Source: Undibacterium sp. (lineage in GTDB: Bacteria; Pseudomonadota; Gammaproteobacteria; Burkholderiales; Burkholderiaceae_D). Taken from it: a DNA stretch of 6,167 nt. Below the pieces are notes generated by a model. That model was not told the DNA's origin, searched no databases, and saw only the letters and a list, made by a program, of their open reading frames with translations. The stretch covers positions 1 through 6,167 of the forward strand of contig JAIELM010000357.1 in NCBI GenBank assembly GCA_019752975.1, read 5' to 3'. How positions within the stretch are numbered: the first letter of the stretch is position 1; each line of letters opens with the position of its first letter. Below, one piece after another: positions 6,037-6,167 of this stretch. A program made the translations under genes and the position numbers.

Positions 6037-6167
6037 ATGAAAATTTACCGATTTGAGAAGAACGAAACTGACCGCCTAGAAACCATTCGAAAGGGTGAAA
6101 TCTATATCTCAAGCCCAGAAGATTTCAATGACCTAGATGACTGTCGGATCCAAGCAATATTCTCGCC
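6037..6167 (+). CDS. DUF2971-type protein, N-terminal part, truncated by window edge
   Basis: Forty-three codons are visible from ATG 6037 to the window edge. An in-frame TGA at 6031-6033 makes this the first possible ATG, though no good ribosome site precedes it. The sequence M-K-I-Y-R-F then G-E-I-Y-I-S-S-P-E-D-F-N-D (20-32) matches the start of DUF2971 proteins, whose signature is a Y-R-[FY] near the N-terminus followed by a short helix and an L-Y-x-S-S-P-x-x-F-N-D-P-x-D block. Here the usual F-N-D-P-x-D is F-N-D-L-D-D. Family members are typically 200-350 residues, of unknown biochemical function, and often sit in phage-defence or other accessory loci. With only the first part visible, completeness cannot be judged. 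Confidence 0.65.
   Translation, partial: MKIYRFEKNETDRLETIRKGEIYISSPEDFNDLDDCRIQAIFS

Noticed and set aside
6003..6056. 17-codon ORF starting at ATG 6003, ahead of the DUF2971-type gene
   Set aside because: Very short, no ribosome site, and it overlaps the better-supported start at 6037 in another frame.

Overview
This window is a low-to-moderate GC stretch of a Gram-negative bacterial genome, most likely a proteobacterium. The evidence is a lipoprotein signal with a lipobox, two Sec-exported enzymes with Gram-negative-type signal peptides, and an IS1182-type transposase remnant. The species cannot be named from the sequence. Coding density is low for a bacterial chromosome: short single genes are separated by 300-500 bp of mostly non-coding DNA, as in accessory or decaying island DNA.

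Layout: (1) 1-621, minus strand, the N-terminal part of an outer-membrane-type lipoprotein with a beta-propeller (YVTN/lactonase-like) domain, running off the left edge. (2) 622-921, divergent intergenic region whose right part (804-901) is a degenerate copy of a sequence found again at 5787-5882. (3) 922-1341, small HEPN-like protein with an R-N-x3-H motif, followed by a possible 30-codon ORF that overlaps its stop as ATGA. (4) 1431-1781, no recognisable gene. (5) 1782-2450, PhyH-type Fe(II)/2-oxoglutarate dioxygenase. (6) 2514-3680, exported serine hydrolase of the class C beta-lactamase/penicillin-binding fold. (7) 3681-4056, non-coding, holding a large imperfect palindrome (3788-3960) whose right arm contains a 12-bp tandem repeat. 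(8) 4057-5532, exported alpha/beta hydrolase of the TAP/S33 peptidase type. (9) 5566-5780, frameshifted C-terminal fragment of an IS1182-family transposase, followed by the second repeat copy. (10) 5890-6036, very AT-rich leader, then the start of a DUF2971-type gene cut by the right edge.

All genes from 922 onward are on the plus strand, but they do not form one pathway. Only the dioxygenase and the beta-lactamase-fold enzyme (63 bp apart) are close enough to be a likely transcription unit. The best reading is a mosaic accessory region. A roughly 5-kb block with four unrelated genes (HEPN, PhyH, serine hydrolase, TAP hydrolase) lies between two same-orientation copies of a sequence that, at its right-hand occurrence, directly follows a transposase remnant. 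The HEPN and DUF2971 genes next to these copies are of types often found in defence or toxin loci. No complete new system can be demonstrated. The least explained elements are the 173-bp palindrome, the paired repeats, and the HEPN gene with its overlapping micro-ORF.
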